From assembly GCA_015179025.1 (NCBI GenBank), contig WHUX01000007.1, positions 186,001 to 250,000 of the forward strand: a stretch of 64,000 nucleotides of DNA. Reading direction: 5' to 3'. This DNA comes from Terfezia claveryi (Eukaryota > Ascomycota > Pezizomycetes > Pezizales > Pezizaceae). The notes beneath the pieces were generated by a model. That model was given only the letters and a program-made list of their open reading frames with translations. It made no database searches and was not told the DNA's origin. The position numbers and the translations under genes were made by a program. Shown here piece after piece: positions 44,899 to 57,292 of the stretch (its first letter is position 1; each line of letters starts with the position of its first letter).

Positions 44899-46440
44899 TA
44901 ATGGCAGGGGAGCGGATATTAAGCCCTGTGGGCAGTGAGTTACGAACGAGGGTCACTATACGCCCAGCTAGGGTATCATTCGTTGTTTAGGAAAATATTT
45001 TGATGCTCATAAGGACTAATAGTATTGTCTGTAAAGGACTAATAGTATTGTCTGTAAAGGACTAATAGTATTGTCTGTAATGGATAATAAATGGATGGGT
45101 TCACGGTTACTAATGTTACTAGGCTAGAGGTCAAATAGACTACAAATAGACTAAGTTCCTAGCATGAAGATATATCGTGTCTAGAAACCTCGAACTCCTT
45201 CTAAACTCTTGGAGACGTAGCCAAAAACAAACATCATAAGGTCAATTTGAGCGAATAGCCGAGTGGCCAAAATTAAAAAGTGTGGTCTATTTACAGAAGG
45301 GCTTGCGTCCAACCAGCTACTTGTAGCTTTGCTGCCCTTCCACATACTCTACCTGCCTGTGGCAAAATGTTGCCTGGGTTTCTTGGTCTACTCACTTTCG
45401 TTCCCAAAATCCCAGTCATAGAGATAGGCTTTAAGCACCACGTCCAAATGAAGCTTCCCACCCAGGGAGGGATATAACAGATATTACAGAGATATAATCA
45501 TACTGTACATTGAGTTCATATTGCATATATAGTAGCTGCTATCCAGCCCCTTCGCCTCAAAACCTCGGGTATCAAGCCAGTAGTATAGCAGGTACCGGTA
45601 GTGAGATAATCCATGATACATTACGCTTTCCAACCGCTCACAAAAAGTGATTTCCTAAGCTGACTATATACATTATGCCTTTAAATCACAGAATTGTTGA
45701 TAGAGAGATTCTTTCTCTTCCCTAGCCATGTTCTACCGACTTAAATCCTGGCGAGCAGGTCCTAGCCGTGGCACGGTCACCGAATCAATTGATTGACATC
45801 CAGATTAACTTGAAAATGGGACCCTTCTAGGTCCTTAGAACTGTAGGCCAGAGTTTTTTAACGGTGGCATAGTTGTAAAGAAAATTTGTACTGTATATAT
45901 GCGTAAATTGGCTAGTTAACCCGCCAGACTATTGAATAAATAAATGAAATACCACCTGAGAAAGTCATACTCCCGCGATCAGCATTTTAATCTATCTTGC
46001 AATAAATAAAAATATTTATGTCGAAAAACGAATGCAATATATTGAATTTCATCCCACGTCTGACGTACATATCACATAATACTTCCGATCGAGGGTAATT
46101 CATTTATACTTACTCAGGAGCCCCACCCCGTACACGTCGTGTCCCAGAGCATAAGTAGTAGATAAATTCATGTTCAGAGATCCCACTTTGAATGACAGTA
46201 GTACCACTACGTTTACACTCATTCACTGAATATACTGCATCAATAAACAAGGATAAAGAAAAGAGGAAAAGATGGCTATCGATAAGTCAAAGCAAAAAAA
46301 AGAGGTCTGATATTTGGGGTATAACTAACCCCAATCGCCCAAAGAACCTCCACGTTTATTAATACTGGCATGTCTGCGTAGGGCAAAAGCCAGCCACGGA
46401 GCAGTGCCTTGCGGCCAACGACCACCCCACCACCACCAAT
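44899..46440. other. Convergent intergenic region with a 23-bp minisatellite
   Basis: 1.54 kb between the peroxiredoxin-like gene and the sugar transporter stop. Contains the triplicate at 45011-45079 and AT-rich unique sequence. No gene recognised. Confidence 0.45.
45011..45079 (+). repeat. Minisatellite, 3 copies of a 23-bp unit (AAGGACTAATAGTATTGTCT...)
   Basis: Three exact head-to-tail copies, without spacers. Confidence 0.9.
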
Positions 46441-48273
46441 CTAATCATTTCTCAACACCCTCTCCCCCCTCTTTCTAAACAAGCCTAACCAACCCCTCTC
46501 CTTCAAGTCCGCCTCATGATTCGCCCAAGCCTCACTAACACTCTTCCCATTCGTCTCCGGGATACACCTCTGGACAAACACCGCCCCTAACAATGCCACC
46601 CCCGCAAACACCAGAAACACCCCCCCCTTCCCAAGCCCCGTCGCCGCCAGCACCGGAAATCCATAACTGACCAAAAACGTTCCAATCCAACTCGCGCACA
46701 AACTAATACTCTGCGCCGCGCCACTCGCTGAAAACTCCACCGTCTCTGCAGCCACCATCCATGGGATGGGGCCCAGGCCAATACTAAAGCTACTAACAAA
46801 TAGTATTGTCGCAGTCGCAGAGAGCAAGGGGATGTGGAAGATAATCCCGAGTCCGAGTGCGAGGGAGTTGAGCCCCATACCCCCAATACTAGCTAGCAGG
46901 TATGGTTTCCTCCCGGCAGAGTCGAAGAAGCGAGATGCATACCAGGTGAAGAAGAGGTTAATAGCAGAGATGAAAACGTTGATGAGGGTGGCGTCGTTTT
47001 CGGGGATGAGTTCGCGGAGAACGGAGACGCCGTACATGACGATTGCGTTGATACCAGTGAGTTGCTGGAGGAGCATGATTCCAATGACGGCGATGACTTC
47101 TTTACGGTATTTGGGCGTAGTGAGGAATTCTAAGAGGGAGATCTTAGGTTGCGTGGTGGCTTTCTGGCCTTCTTCTTCATCTGAGATGAGAGGTTCGACT
47201 TCGGCTGTATGGGGAAGAGAAGGGTGAGCTTCAAGCAAGTTTCTCCGAAATTTTTGGGATTATATTACCTGATGTCTCGCCTTGGTGATCACTCAAAGCC
47301 TGCTCAATCTCCGCCATACTTAAATTCCTACCCCTCAGAGCATGTAAACTATCCTCTGCATCTCCCTGTCGTCTATTCGCAGCAAGCCATTTGGGCGATT
47401 CATGCGCACGGAGTAACAAAAGGCCCTGGATTGCACCAAGGACAGCCCCTACACCCAAGATCAGCCTCCAGAGGGCCTCCTTGCCTATAAATAATCATTA
47501 GCATCAATCCCACTAGCTTTGATTCCCATGATTGAACCCACTCAAAAACAACCCCAAAGACTGCGTCAACAATATCCCCAGATTAACCGAAATCTGCGTA
47601 ATAGCACCACTAACCACTCATTCAATTAGCCCCATTCCAACAAACCCATCCACCCCACCTCACCAAGACTACAGAGTAAACTTACAAACTTCCCTTCTCC
47701 CCCTCCGGCGCCAACTCATGCACATACAACGGCACCACCACCATCGCCGCCCCACTAGCAATCCCGCTAATCATCCTTCCAGCCAACATCCCTCCCAACG
47801 ATCCTGCAAATGCCATCACCAGTCCTCCCAACGCAAACCCCAGCGAACACAGTAACAAGCTTCCCCTGCGGCCATATCGGTTACTAAGCGGTGCGCCGAG
47901 GAGTGCTCCACCGAGCCCACCGAAGGCAAAGATGGATGTAACGAGGCCGAAGTCGGAGGTTGACATGGTGATACAACGAGGGATGGTAGGGAGGCCAAGG
48001 GAGGCCTCGGAATGGGTGATGGTGGAGGTTGGGCAGCGGATGGCGGATTCGGGGGCGTTGAGTTCGGACTGGGGAAGGTGAGAAGAGGGTTAGCTTGGGT
48101 ACCCATTATGAATGATGGGGAGCGTTAATGGGATTATAGTTTGGAGGGTGACTTGGGTATATCTGATTCATCTCGGGAAAATAAATAGGGATAATACGCA
48201 CCATATGGTAACCAAACAGCAACGGAGCAATAGCTGCACTCCCAAGGGAGTACAGTAACGGGAACGGCAGCAT
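46441..48273 (-). CDS. MFS sugar transporter
   Basis: Twelve-helix hexose-type transporter. Exons (minus) 48273-48202, 48068-47686, 47609-47542, 47484-47269, 47204-46441; 500 residues, phases close. Signatures: GYHMSELNAPESAIRC after helix 1; GAPLSNRYGRRGSLLLC (the G-R-x-G-R-R loop); GRMISGIASGAAMVVVPLYV-HELAPEG; LGILLTQ-LGLFLS-KEALWRLILGV; LLLRAHESPKWLAANRR (the PESPRWL-type motif at the end of helix 6); QQLTGINAIVMYG; DSAGRKPYLL; WMVAAETVEFSASGAAQS; CIPETNGKS (PETKG motif). The central loop between helices 6 and 7 is short and acidic. Membership resembles the fungal Vps73/ERD6-like branch more than high-affinity HXT; substrate cannot be read from sequence. An upstream non-coding exon is possible since a stop lies just 5' of the ATG. 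Confidence 0.92.
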
Positions 48274-48860
48274 AGCTGTAGCTATCTCAATCTATGCACG
48301 TTAAATCTCTCAACAACGATGAGATAGATGACTGCAGAGGAGAAGACCAGGTTTTTGAAGGGGGGAGGGCTGGTTGATATGGCGGCCAGATCGTGTGGAT
48401 GGAACTTAGGTAGTTGCAGCTTGTAGCATAGGCCAATGGAAGGGCAAAGCTGCGTTAGGCTTCGCGCCGCAACACAATAAAGCCCTCGGTGGTGAGTCGC
48501 TGATTGATACTTAGAGTGACACTCTGAAATTATTGCGATATCAATATAATTATTCTCTAGAAACAAACCAAAAAGCTGTAGTGGTATTCTATAAGTAACA
48601 TATAATCCTGATCAAAAGTACGGGTATATGAAGTCATCCCATCTTGGTATCGCCATCCTGTGGCAAACCAGATCTCTATCCCTCTAGAGGTTGAAAGCTA
48701 CCACCTGGCGGAATCCCAATCCTTAGGGAAACTTCCGGTACAAAAATCTAAGCACTGAACTCACAATGAACCCCCTCTTGCTCGTATGACCATCGAGCGA
48801 ACCAGAGTCAAGTATCACAGCCACTCATTATTCCCAACCCAATACACCCTATTCTTCCAC
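48274..48860. other. Intergenic region, 587 bases
   Basis: Between two minus-strand genes: promoter of the sugar transporter and 3' end of the next gene. Nothing further seen. Confidence 0.4.
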
Positions 48861-50476
48861 TTATACTCCCTCCTCCCTCAGCAGCCTTCCCCTCTCCTCT
48901 GCCCTGCCCCTCTCCTCTGTCCTGCCCCTCTCCTCTGTCCTGCCCCTCTCCCCGTCTACACTCTCCTCGTCATCAACCACATCATCCCCCCTCTTCAACA
49001 ACTTCTCATCCTCTTCCTTCAACTCCTTCCAAGTATCCCAACTCAACAGCCCAAATGCGCAAATAATCATCACCCCCCCACCCACTGCCGCAAACGTCAA
49101 TGGCACGCCTGTAATCACCCAATCCGTGATAGCCACCAAAAAAATTGTCAACAAGGCAGCAACGCTTGAGAGCACTGGGCTTGTCAAGGAAATCAGCACC
49201 AAAAACGCCCCGGAGAAACCCACGTTCGATAGGATCGAGATGCCCATCATATATGCAGTCTCTCCGCGAGGCAGCTCAAATGGCTCGATTCCCGTCCAAT
49301 GTAGAATTGGCAATGGGATCCAGAGCACACTGAGTGTGAAGACACCAATCCCACTACCAACCGCGTTGGCCAATATCACGCTCCTTCCCGGGCTCGTAGT
49401 CTCAGGAGGGCACGCGAGCTTCTTATACAGTACCTCATAGAACCCGTAAAGCACGCTTCCCACTCCAATAATCAAGTTTCCCAACACTCGACTGGTTCCC
49501 TCAGCCCCCTGCCCACCATTCCCATCACCATAAGCCACAATCATCACCCCCAATATCGCAACCCCAACACTCACAACCTTCCCCAGCCTAACTCTTTCAT
49601 GTAATAACGGTATTGAAAATGCATACGCAAAGAACGCCGAGCAGTTGTATATCGCCGTGAGATCACTAGGCGTAGTCATATTGACTGCAATATACCAACT
49701 ACTCCCCGCGACAGTCAACGCAGAGGTAATTATTGCTATCTGCTTCATGAAGTGTGGGATTGGGTTTATCATACTCTGTGCGGTGGAGACGCGGTTGGTT
49801 TTGAACTGTACCATTTGTGCGGTAGTTCTAACAAGCTGTAGATGCGAGCGGAGGAAGCTCTTCCAGGGGACGGACCGTTTGCTAAGTCTGAGGTAGAGAA
49901 GTTGCAAGGGCCAAAGGAATGTCCAAGAGCCATGGGTCATGTACCTGTAGATAATAGATTCGTTAGACATGGGTGTCTCGGGGAAACAAATGGGCATGGA
50001 CGAACAGCATGCAATAAGCCTTGTTCCAGCCAAGATTCTTTTGAATATAAACCGCTGTCTCTGTTTGTACCTAAGCTCGCAATTCCTCGTTAACCTAAAT
50101 CCTCCTCACTTATGGAAGAAAGAACCCACCACGAACGTCACTAGACTTATTATCAACGCAATTGCTGCCAGTAACACCTTCTGCTTATTTGCAATCCTAT
50201 TCACCCCACAATATTAGCTACCCAAGCCCACTCTCCCTTCCACCTCTTGGATAAAACCAACCTAGATACCTCCCCCGGACTCCTACTCCTCAATTGATGC
50301 CTCCTCTCACCCGACCCAGATTCATCATCCCTCCATTCCGTATCATCACCCAAACCCAAACCCAGCTCCCGCCTACTTCGCCCAAGATCCTCTTCATCGC
50401 TCGAGTCGAGCAAAGGTTCTGCGGCCCTCGCGCCGGGGGAATGGGACATTGGATTCAACGAGCGGAGGTCTCTCAT
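48861..50476 (-). CDS. SLC35F-like (DMT superfamily) membrane transporter
   Basis: Polytopic drug/metabolite-transporter-type protein. Exons (minus) about 50476-50222, 50180-50130, 50070-50006, 49944-48861, about 484 residues. The joins are supported by family text: LLAAIALIISLVTFV-VQTET, AVYIQKNLGWNKAYCML-YMTHGSW. About ten membrane segments follow. Residues around SDLTAIYNCSAFFAYAFSIP and LHERVRLGKVVSVGVAILGV match the EamA-type repeat. The N-terminal 85 residues are acidic and disordered. The first intron (50221-50181) would be only about 41 nt, shorter than any other in the window, so that exon end is doubtful. The C-terminal tail GRTEERGRTEERGRAEERGR comes from an 18-bp tandem repeat at about 48890-48950. 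Substrate unknown. Confidence 0.82.
48888..48950 (-). repeat. 18-bp coding tandem repeat (GRTEER units)
   Basis: On the plus strand, three units of CCCCTCTCCTCTGYCCTG; in the minus-strand protein they give GR(T/A)EER three times at the extreme C terminus. Length polymorphism between strains is likely. Confidence 0.8.
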
Positions 50477-51560
50477 GCCGTCTTTAGAGGTGACGAGTTA
50501 TAAGCTTCAGCCCCACAGCGGTTTCAAGACCGTATTTAGTATGACCTGCAGCCGGATATATATCTTATTCAGTTGAAAACAACGTTGGCGTTGTGCTACC
50601 ACAATCCTGGTATGCGTGCGTGTACCGACCGACAAAAGACCAAATGTTGTATAAATGCAAAGAAAGTCGAAAGTATATACAGAAATGTGGCGGAAGTCCA
50701 AGGCCATGTGTTTCGCCTACAGCTGACTGACTGAGTGGTATGTTTCTGTTGTCTTGAGTTGTATGGTAGGGGTTGTGTTGGAAGCCTCTGCTGTAGTGGT
50801 TTTTGGGAAACGGGGATCTGGAGCTTGCGGCATTGACAGTGGCAGAAGCCTTTCCAAAACGTCGGAGCTACAGGAATAATTACAAGTCCACGAGGTTGAG
50901 GCGTGCTTCTACAACAGCGAGCATAAATCTCCGAGTGTACGTATCGTACAGGTAAAGAAGCGACACATACACAGCTATAACGGCTGTTAAAAGTCACATC
51001 CATATATACCACAACCGTTGTTTGATCAGGTCGACTCGGAGGAACCCAGTATGTAAATTGAAGTGATCCACCGAACATCTCGAAGAAAACATAAACATAT
51101 GAAAATGACGTTATAAGCAAACCCTGCCCCAGAAAAACCACAATCTAAATAAAGTTATCATATTGGACAAACGAGCCTCCGTAGAGAGAAGATGATGACA
51201 GAGTGAAGCCTGCGAGTTAAAACACTAAACTGATATAAAAACTCCAAAATCCCACATCTCAGCTGCCTGCAACTCACACACCCCACCGGCCTAACTGACT
51301 ACCCTCCCTTGGAGAGGAAAGAGCTCAAAAGAAATACTCTGTAAATACAGGAGCTTTGCTTGTAGCAGGTCAGCTACAGTAAGTCTATTTTTCCCGAGTT
51401 CTGTTTTAGTTTGTCCAAATACCAGATTATGCTGGCTAGCCAATACAAAGCTTCAGATTCTCCCTCTTTGGGTATATAAAAGAAAATACGCGAAAATCCC
51501 AGACGACGAAAAACACAAGCTGAAACATGTCGATAAATTTACAAAGATAAATCCCGGTGG
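50477..51560. other. Intergenic region, 1.08 kb
   Basis: Promoter of the SLC35F-like gene and 3' flank of the SUN gene. A 181-codon frame on the minus strand (50596-51141) is open but without recognisable features; I do not call it a gene. Confidence 0.4.
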
Positions 51561-52786
51561 TTAGTAAAGGACGAAGTATGCGTCCCCAGAGCTGAGGGCT
51601 GCAGTACAGCCTTGCTCGCCGTATCCACCACCTGAAAATTGCCCATTCTCGTACTTGCAGTTGCCGTTTAACTTGGAGCCAGGACCACCGACAATCTATG
51701 AGGTATGTCAGTATATGAAAATTATATATAAGTGATGACAGTACGAACCTTAACATTGAAGTTCAGAGACTTGCTGTAAAGCTGATTCTGGCTGATGGAA
51801 AGCCAACTCATACCATTGGAGTAACCAACACCAAAAATCATAGGAGACCAGTTACCAAGACCTCCGTCGGGAGTACCCCAGATACATCCATCTTCAATAC
51901 TGGTTCCTTGTGGGTTGACATAGTATTGAGCAGATGTGAGCTTTCCCTGCCACTTATAGTAAGTGTTCCCGTCGGGATTGGTCAATGGAAGCTTGGAGCC
52001 TGGAGTACTGAAAGTTGGAACATTCATGTTCTCACTGCCAGGGTAGTCTGTACGGCAGATAGGAACGGAGTCGCTAAGCTCATTCTTGACATAGACGTTA
52101 CCATGTCCCTTCACGCATAGGCTGTTGTATGCGGAGTTGGTCTTGTAAAGTTTTCCACTCTGGCAGCTAAGTCCACCATGGGACTCACCACTAGCAGGTT
52201 GAAGCTCTGGCCACTGGGCTTTGCTATAACCAGGTGGGCAGGCATAGGAACAGAGACCTCCGTCCACACACTTCTTGCCAGCACCACCGTTAATCTGAAC
52301 GCCAGTCCAACCACCAAATTTCATCCAAGGAATCGGGAGTGCGCCATAAGCATCTGGGAAAGAATTGCAGTCAACTTCTCCATCAGGAAATTCGCACTCC
52401 GGGTCACCGTTTGGTTCAGGGACAGAAGATGAGGGCTCAGGGGTTGCGACTGGCGCTTCGTAGGTTGTGGTTGACTCGGTAGAGGTGGCAGCCTCAGTGG
52501 TGCTGCTGCTAGTGGTGGTGGTTGTGGTGGTGGATGAGGAAGTGGTGCTTGTCACAACGTAGGCCTCGATTTTGTTTTCTTCGCTGTGAGGAGTTGGTTC
52601 GGCATATGGAACACCATGCTCGTTGACAACAACGGTCTTTGTAAATGTGAGAGTCTCGGTGTAGACTTCCATATAACGCTTATGGTGGTGGTGGACGAGG
52701 CCGTGATGCTTGTGGGCCACAGCCGCAAAGGCAATGTTTCCGGAAAGAGCGACGGCGAGAGAGATGAACTGGATTGAGAGCTTCAT
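51561..52786 (-). CDS. SUN-family cell-wall protein (GH132; Uth1/Sim1/Sun4/Nca3 type)
   Basis: Secreted wall protein involved in septation and wall remodelling in yeasts; a beta-glucan-acting enzyme in related fungi. Exons (minus) 52786-51749 and 51695-51561; 390 residues. Signal peptide MKLSIQFISLAVALSGNIAF-A; His-rich stretch ending HHHHKR, a probable Kex2 cut (about 37); Ser/Thr stalk (about 82-125, TTTTTTTSSSTT) suited to O-mannosylation; then the SUN domain from about 140 with conserved Cys: ECEFPDGEVDCNSFP, GLCSYACPPGYSKAQWP, GGLSCQSGKLY, LCVKG, PICRTDYPGSENM, YYVNPQGTSIEDGCIWG, ending NCKYENGQFSGGGYGEQGCT. The domain is complete. Its neighbour is another wall-glucan gene (GH72), though such pairing may be incidental. 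Confidence 0.95.
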
Positions 52787-55617
52787 TATTGCTGAAGAGC
52801 TGTTGGACTTCGTGAGGCGTCGAGAGGCGTCGAGAGACGAGTCTAGTATACCCCAGGGGCTTCGAGAGCTTTTTATGTCGTTTCTTAAAGAGAGTGTAGA
52901 AGGATGGGAATACTCCAAATCCTACTGAGCGTGAACGGACAGAAAGCAAAAAGAGAGACTGAAATCCTTGATGGGAGGTTACTTGTGGAAGAGGAACGAA
53001 GGGGTGAAATGCGAGGATGTGCTTGGTTTAAGTATAACGCACCGGGCCCCCTGGCGCAGGTTGGGAAGAAGGATGAGCTGCTAACCTATTTTTTTTCTTG
53101 CACGCACAGGGGTTCAGCAGGCAAAGAGTGGGTGGCTTGCTGTTGCCAGGGGCTGCCCTGAATTCAGTCCACAAGAAGACGAGAGGTCTCACAGTGAGAC
53201 GACAAGGAGTAGGAACTGCAACCAAAAGAAAAAAACACACTGCAGGAGATAGACGATGAGGCTATTTTGCCCGCCGAAAGGATTGTGTTGAAGCTGCAAA
53301 TGCGAGAGAGTGAGCAGGTGCAGTTTCTGTGGCTTTTCCACTGAGGGGATGAACAATACCAGTGATCAGTTGTATGTATTTAGGGGTTTTTATACTCTCA
53401 TGCCAACGCCGCCGACATAAAAACCGGCGCGCAATCTGTCTGCCCTCCAGACCAGCCTTCCAAGCAAACACCAGTAGCCATGCCTATAAGCGGGCGACCG
53501 TGTCGCTACTGACTTTTTTTCACCTTCTCTCGCGATACCACGGATCCTCTTCGGCAAGCAGGGTCGAATCGAGCTCATAATTTGATTTCAGAACGCCTCC
53601 TATACGGCCACAGTATTTTCCCCTCAAAGGGCACACAGCCACTTGCCACCAAACCGGGTCCCAATTACTGCACAAGAAACTAGACCCCTCCCGTTAGGGG
53701 CGCTGGTAATTTGGATCCTCCCCCGGCCTACTACCTAAGTAGGTAGTAGGTACAGTACCTAAGCTCGCTTCAGCTTGGCATCTTTGTGAATCTTACGCGT
53801 TCGGCCTGGGGTCGGGTGACATGGGGATTGTCAATTAAAGGTTGCATTCTCATTGCTTCCCATTATCAAGATCACTGCTAACTGTCCTTCCCAGATAATG
53901 TCAACGTTATTTGTATCCAGCTTAAGCGTGGTCTTCCATCACGTAGATCGATCTCAGCACGGTCTTGTGAAGCATACAAACTCTACCCGAGTAGTACTTT
54001 ACCCCCTGACTTCTGACTGAGGGCACAACCTACGGAGTACAACCTAAGGAATCTGCGGTCGAAGGTTCTGTGCGGTGGCCAATGGGGGTCCAGGCCGAAA
54101 AGGAGCAAGTGGTCCTTTGATGTTAACCTATCCAATGGATGTTTGCCGAGAAATCATTCAGTGATCACGGCCAGCTGTGTTTACCTATAGTCGTTCTAGG
54201 TTGGTTACCTACCTGGCTTTAGCGCCAAGGAATTTCCCTAAGAAAAATTTGATATCAATGTTGATAATCGTAACCGAAAAGAGTACCTACTTCAATTTAA
54301 CAAGGCACCAGACTACCGGTACCTTACATGGGCGGAAGCTACAGGAATTCCGACGCATGTGCATGCTGAATGCCGACATTGAGCTGATGTGACGTGGCTC
54401 CAAACGGAAGATGAATTATTTCACATGGGAGGGACTTTGTCAAAGATGCGATGCGATGCCGCAATTACACGCCTTGCCATGCCATGTCCACGCGGCTTCA
54501 GGTACCGGTACAATGATCATCCAGCCTATGACATACCGCAGCTTTGAATATCAATGCTGGTCTTGCTGTTTGATTCTAGGTGAAGTGAGGGGTAAAGGCA
54601 ACTACCGACCAGCCCTATAGTCCCAAATCAACCGCAACCGTACCGTCCCCATTCTATTGGGTGAAACCGGAAAAGCCCTAGTCTAGTTGGTCTGTTTCCC
54701 GCGGATCACGATTCCCATGGTCTCTATATCAGTATCGATCCCATGAGGACTCGGCAGCTTTCTTATGGCTCTAGGTACCGGAACTGCCCAAACAACCGCC
54801 CAATTGAATTTTAAAGCTTGAAGTATCCACAACTAACCGTCTGTACTTTGATTCTAACAGCTTTAAATCGCCTTGTATTTGCTCCTGCGTGAATTTCTGG
54901 AAACATAAGTCTTTTTTTTTTTTTTTTTTTTTTTTTTGATCAACAATCAATTCCCTAATTTTACAATCCCAAATGTTTAGATCCTAGTTTGAATTAAAAT
55001 CGAAGTATTGCCGCAATAGCTGATCATAGCTCATACATTACTTCCTGCATGAATACGGACAGCGAACACAGGAAATATAAAGAACTACCCTGTTATTGAC
55101 TTGCCCTTTCGGGCTCGAGACTCGGAAGCAGGGGGATCCCGCTTGATGGAAAATTGTGGCTCGAGCCGCCGTCAAGAGAAACCAAGATGAAACATGACGC
55201 TGGAGAAGTAAGCAAGGCAACACCGGTACCATATCTATATGGGAAAAAGTTATGGTTCATCCTTAGCTAAAAGCAGCCATGTGGAAAAAAATTTCTAGTT
55301 TTATCTCATCCACCCATCAATCCATCTATGCATACTAGAATACCGTCCAGCAGAAAACCAAATCCGAAACCGCAAAGTGAAAAAAAAAAAATCCATAACG
55401 TTTTAAGGTAGGTATCAGGAAAAAGCTTCCAAACATAACCGCGTGACGAGAAAAAACCCGTCCTCGAATCTCGGGTATTAGATATCCAACAAACCACCAA
55501 ATACACGTCCATTCCTCCACAAAAGAATCCCGAGATACAACTTACAATGTGTTCCACCACATTTCACTAAACATCATCCGACATAGCGGCTTCAAAGAAT
55601 ATCTTCAGCGCCTACAC
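52787..55617. other. 2.8-kb intergenic region with a long T tract
   Basis: Promoter side of the SUN gene and 3' flank of the GH72 gene. A T tract of about 27 lies at 54911-54937. CTACCTAAGTAGGTAG is a palindrome at 53729-53744. Weak dispersed-motif relative at 54679-54694 (CTAGTCTAGTTGGTCTG). No gene recognised. Confidence 0.45.
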
Positions 55618-57292
55618 CTACATCATCATTCCCGCAAGGAAACTCGTCATAACCACCACGGCAGCAACAAACATCTTCCTTAATCCAGCTCGGGCAGCAG
55701 TAGCATCCGCACCCGAGGATGAAATCTGACTGGGTGAAGCAGAACCTGAGGTTTGCGTGTTAGTAGCCTCGCCACCAACAGATACAGAGCTCGTTGCCGT
55801 AACAAAGGGACTACCAGAAGCCCTGATTTTAGTTGATGAAACGTTATCCTCACCTGAATCGGTAGGCGCGGGGCCAGCAACGCCAGTATCCGTTGGTGCT
55901 TGTTCCTGGCTGGGAATATACTGGTTGCTTGGACCATCGGTACCTCTAGGTTTACCAGCTCCGAGTTCAAGATACTTGCTTGCGTTGTCGGGCATGGGAG
56001 GGATGTCGTCCAGGGCCTCCCAAGAGTTGGTTCTAGGAGGACATTTTGAGGGTTGGCCCTTCTCTTTGTAACCACCATCGTCGTCTGGGATAGGGGTCTT
56101 CTTGAAGGCGGCCTTAAGGTGGTCAAAGTCGGGGAGAGTTTTGACGTCTTTGGCATCCAAGGAATCTATCTGGACAATCCCGTATTTGTTGGGCTCCATA
56201 GAGTACTCGTAGACGAGACCTCCCGAGAAGACCGGGGTCATCTTATCACTATACAGAGCCTCAACCTCATTAAATGGACGCTCGGGGACAGTATTGCATC
56301 CGTATTCACTAAGGAACAATGGGATGGAGTAGTCAGTGTAGTTTTTGACCTTTTCGCCCCAGCCGGAAATTTGCATGGTGGACTCTCCACACCAAGAGTA
56401 GTCATTTACACCATGGAACTCAGAACGCAGCTCTTCATTACCGCAGTTAAGGTATTGGGCAATTTGCATGCGGTTGCTGGTGACATCAGCTGCAGAGTAT
56501 CCGACGGGGATGTGCCTGTTCTGGTGCTTTTTGATGTATGCTTTCATATCCCTAATGATAGCCTTGACGTAGGTAGCGGCACCGGTTGTTGTGGGGCTAT
56601 CAACAACCTCGTTGGCCGCGAAGAAGCCGAGCGTATTGGTATATTTTCCAAACACATCAACGGTTGCAAAGACATGCTGGATGTAGATTGAATTGTAGGA
56701 TTCCTTTGGATACTCTCGCTTAATGGAGAACTACAAGACAGCCATGTCAGTTGGATATTCCACAGATTGAGTGATGAGATTGTCAACACTAACCTTTGGA
56801 GTGTTCACATCTAAAATGAGGTAGATCCCGGCATCAGATAAGGCATTCATACACTTGTCATGGTTCTTGGAGTTGTCAATCGTGTCTAATTGTAACTTAG
56901 CAGAAGTCTTTTCGCAACAAAACCAAATCAAACTCACAAACACGAATTGTGTTGATTCCCAATTGCTGGAAATATGGGATGTCACGCAAGCAAGAGTCAG
57001 TAGCAAGTGGGTCAGTAAGCTCAGAAGATCCTCCAGGTTGATAGTCAAGACCACGGATGTAAAACTGCGGACATGTCAGCTTGCAAAATGCTTCGGATGA
57101 AGGTTGCTTACTCTCTTGTCTCCAACAAAGAAGGCTATACGGAATCCCATGTATTAGCCAACTTTCATGACTTGTCATAACTGCTGTCTGTGACATACCG
57201 TTTCCTTTGACTGTCACTGGCTCAGTAATCCCTGCCACGGCGTTCCCAGCAAGGAACGCCAAAGCCGCTGCTGCAAGCTTAAGTCCGTGCAT
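55618..57292 (-). CDS. GPI-anchored 1,3-beta-glucanosyltransferase (GH72, GAS/GEL type, no CBM43)
   Basis: Cuts and re-joins beta-1,3-glucan chains at the outer face of the plasma membrane and in the wall. Exons (minus) 57292-57199, 57134-57112, 57064-56938, 56885-56794, 56730-55618; 482 residues, phases close. Signal peptide MHGLK-LAAAALAFLAGNAVAG; FYIRGLDYQPGGSSELTDPL; CLRDIPYFQQLGINTIRV-Y; HDKCMNALSDAGIYLILDV; catalytic Glu in FFAANEVV (about 152) and nucleophile Glu in FLSEYGCN (about 254). After the catalytic domain there is no Cys-rich CBM43 module, but a Ser/Thr-rich stalk and a C-terminal hydrophobic tail (MFVAAVVVMTSFLAGMMM) preceded by small residues, a GPI signal. It is therefore a member of the CBM-less subgroup. 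The second exon is only 23 nt. Confidence 0.95.

Noticed and set aside
45011..45079. CRISPR-like array
   Set aside because: Three abutting 23-bp copies without spacers in a eukaryotic genome: a minisatellite.
50596..51141. 181-codon frame on the minus strand
   Set aside because: No recognisable domain, odd composition, lies in the 3' flank of the SUN gene; probably a chance frame.
54911..54937. T27 tract as a transposon poly-A tail
   Set aside because: No target duplication or retroelement sequence adjoining it; most likely a simple homopolymer.
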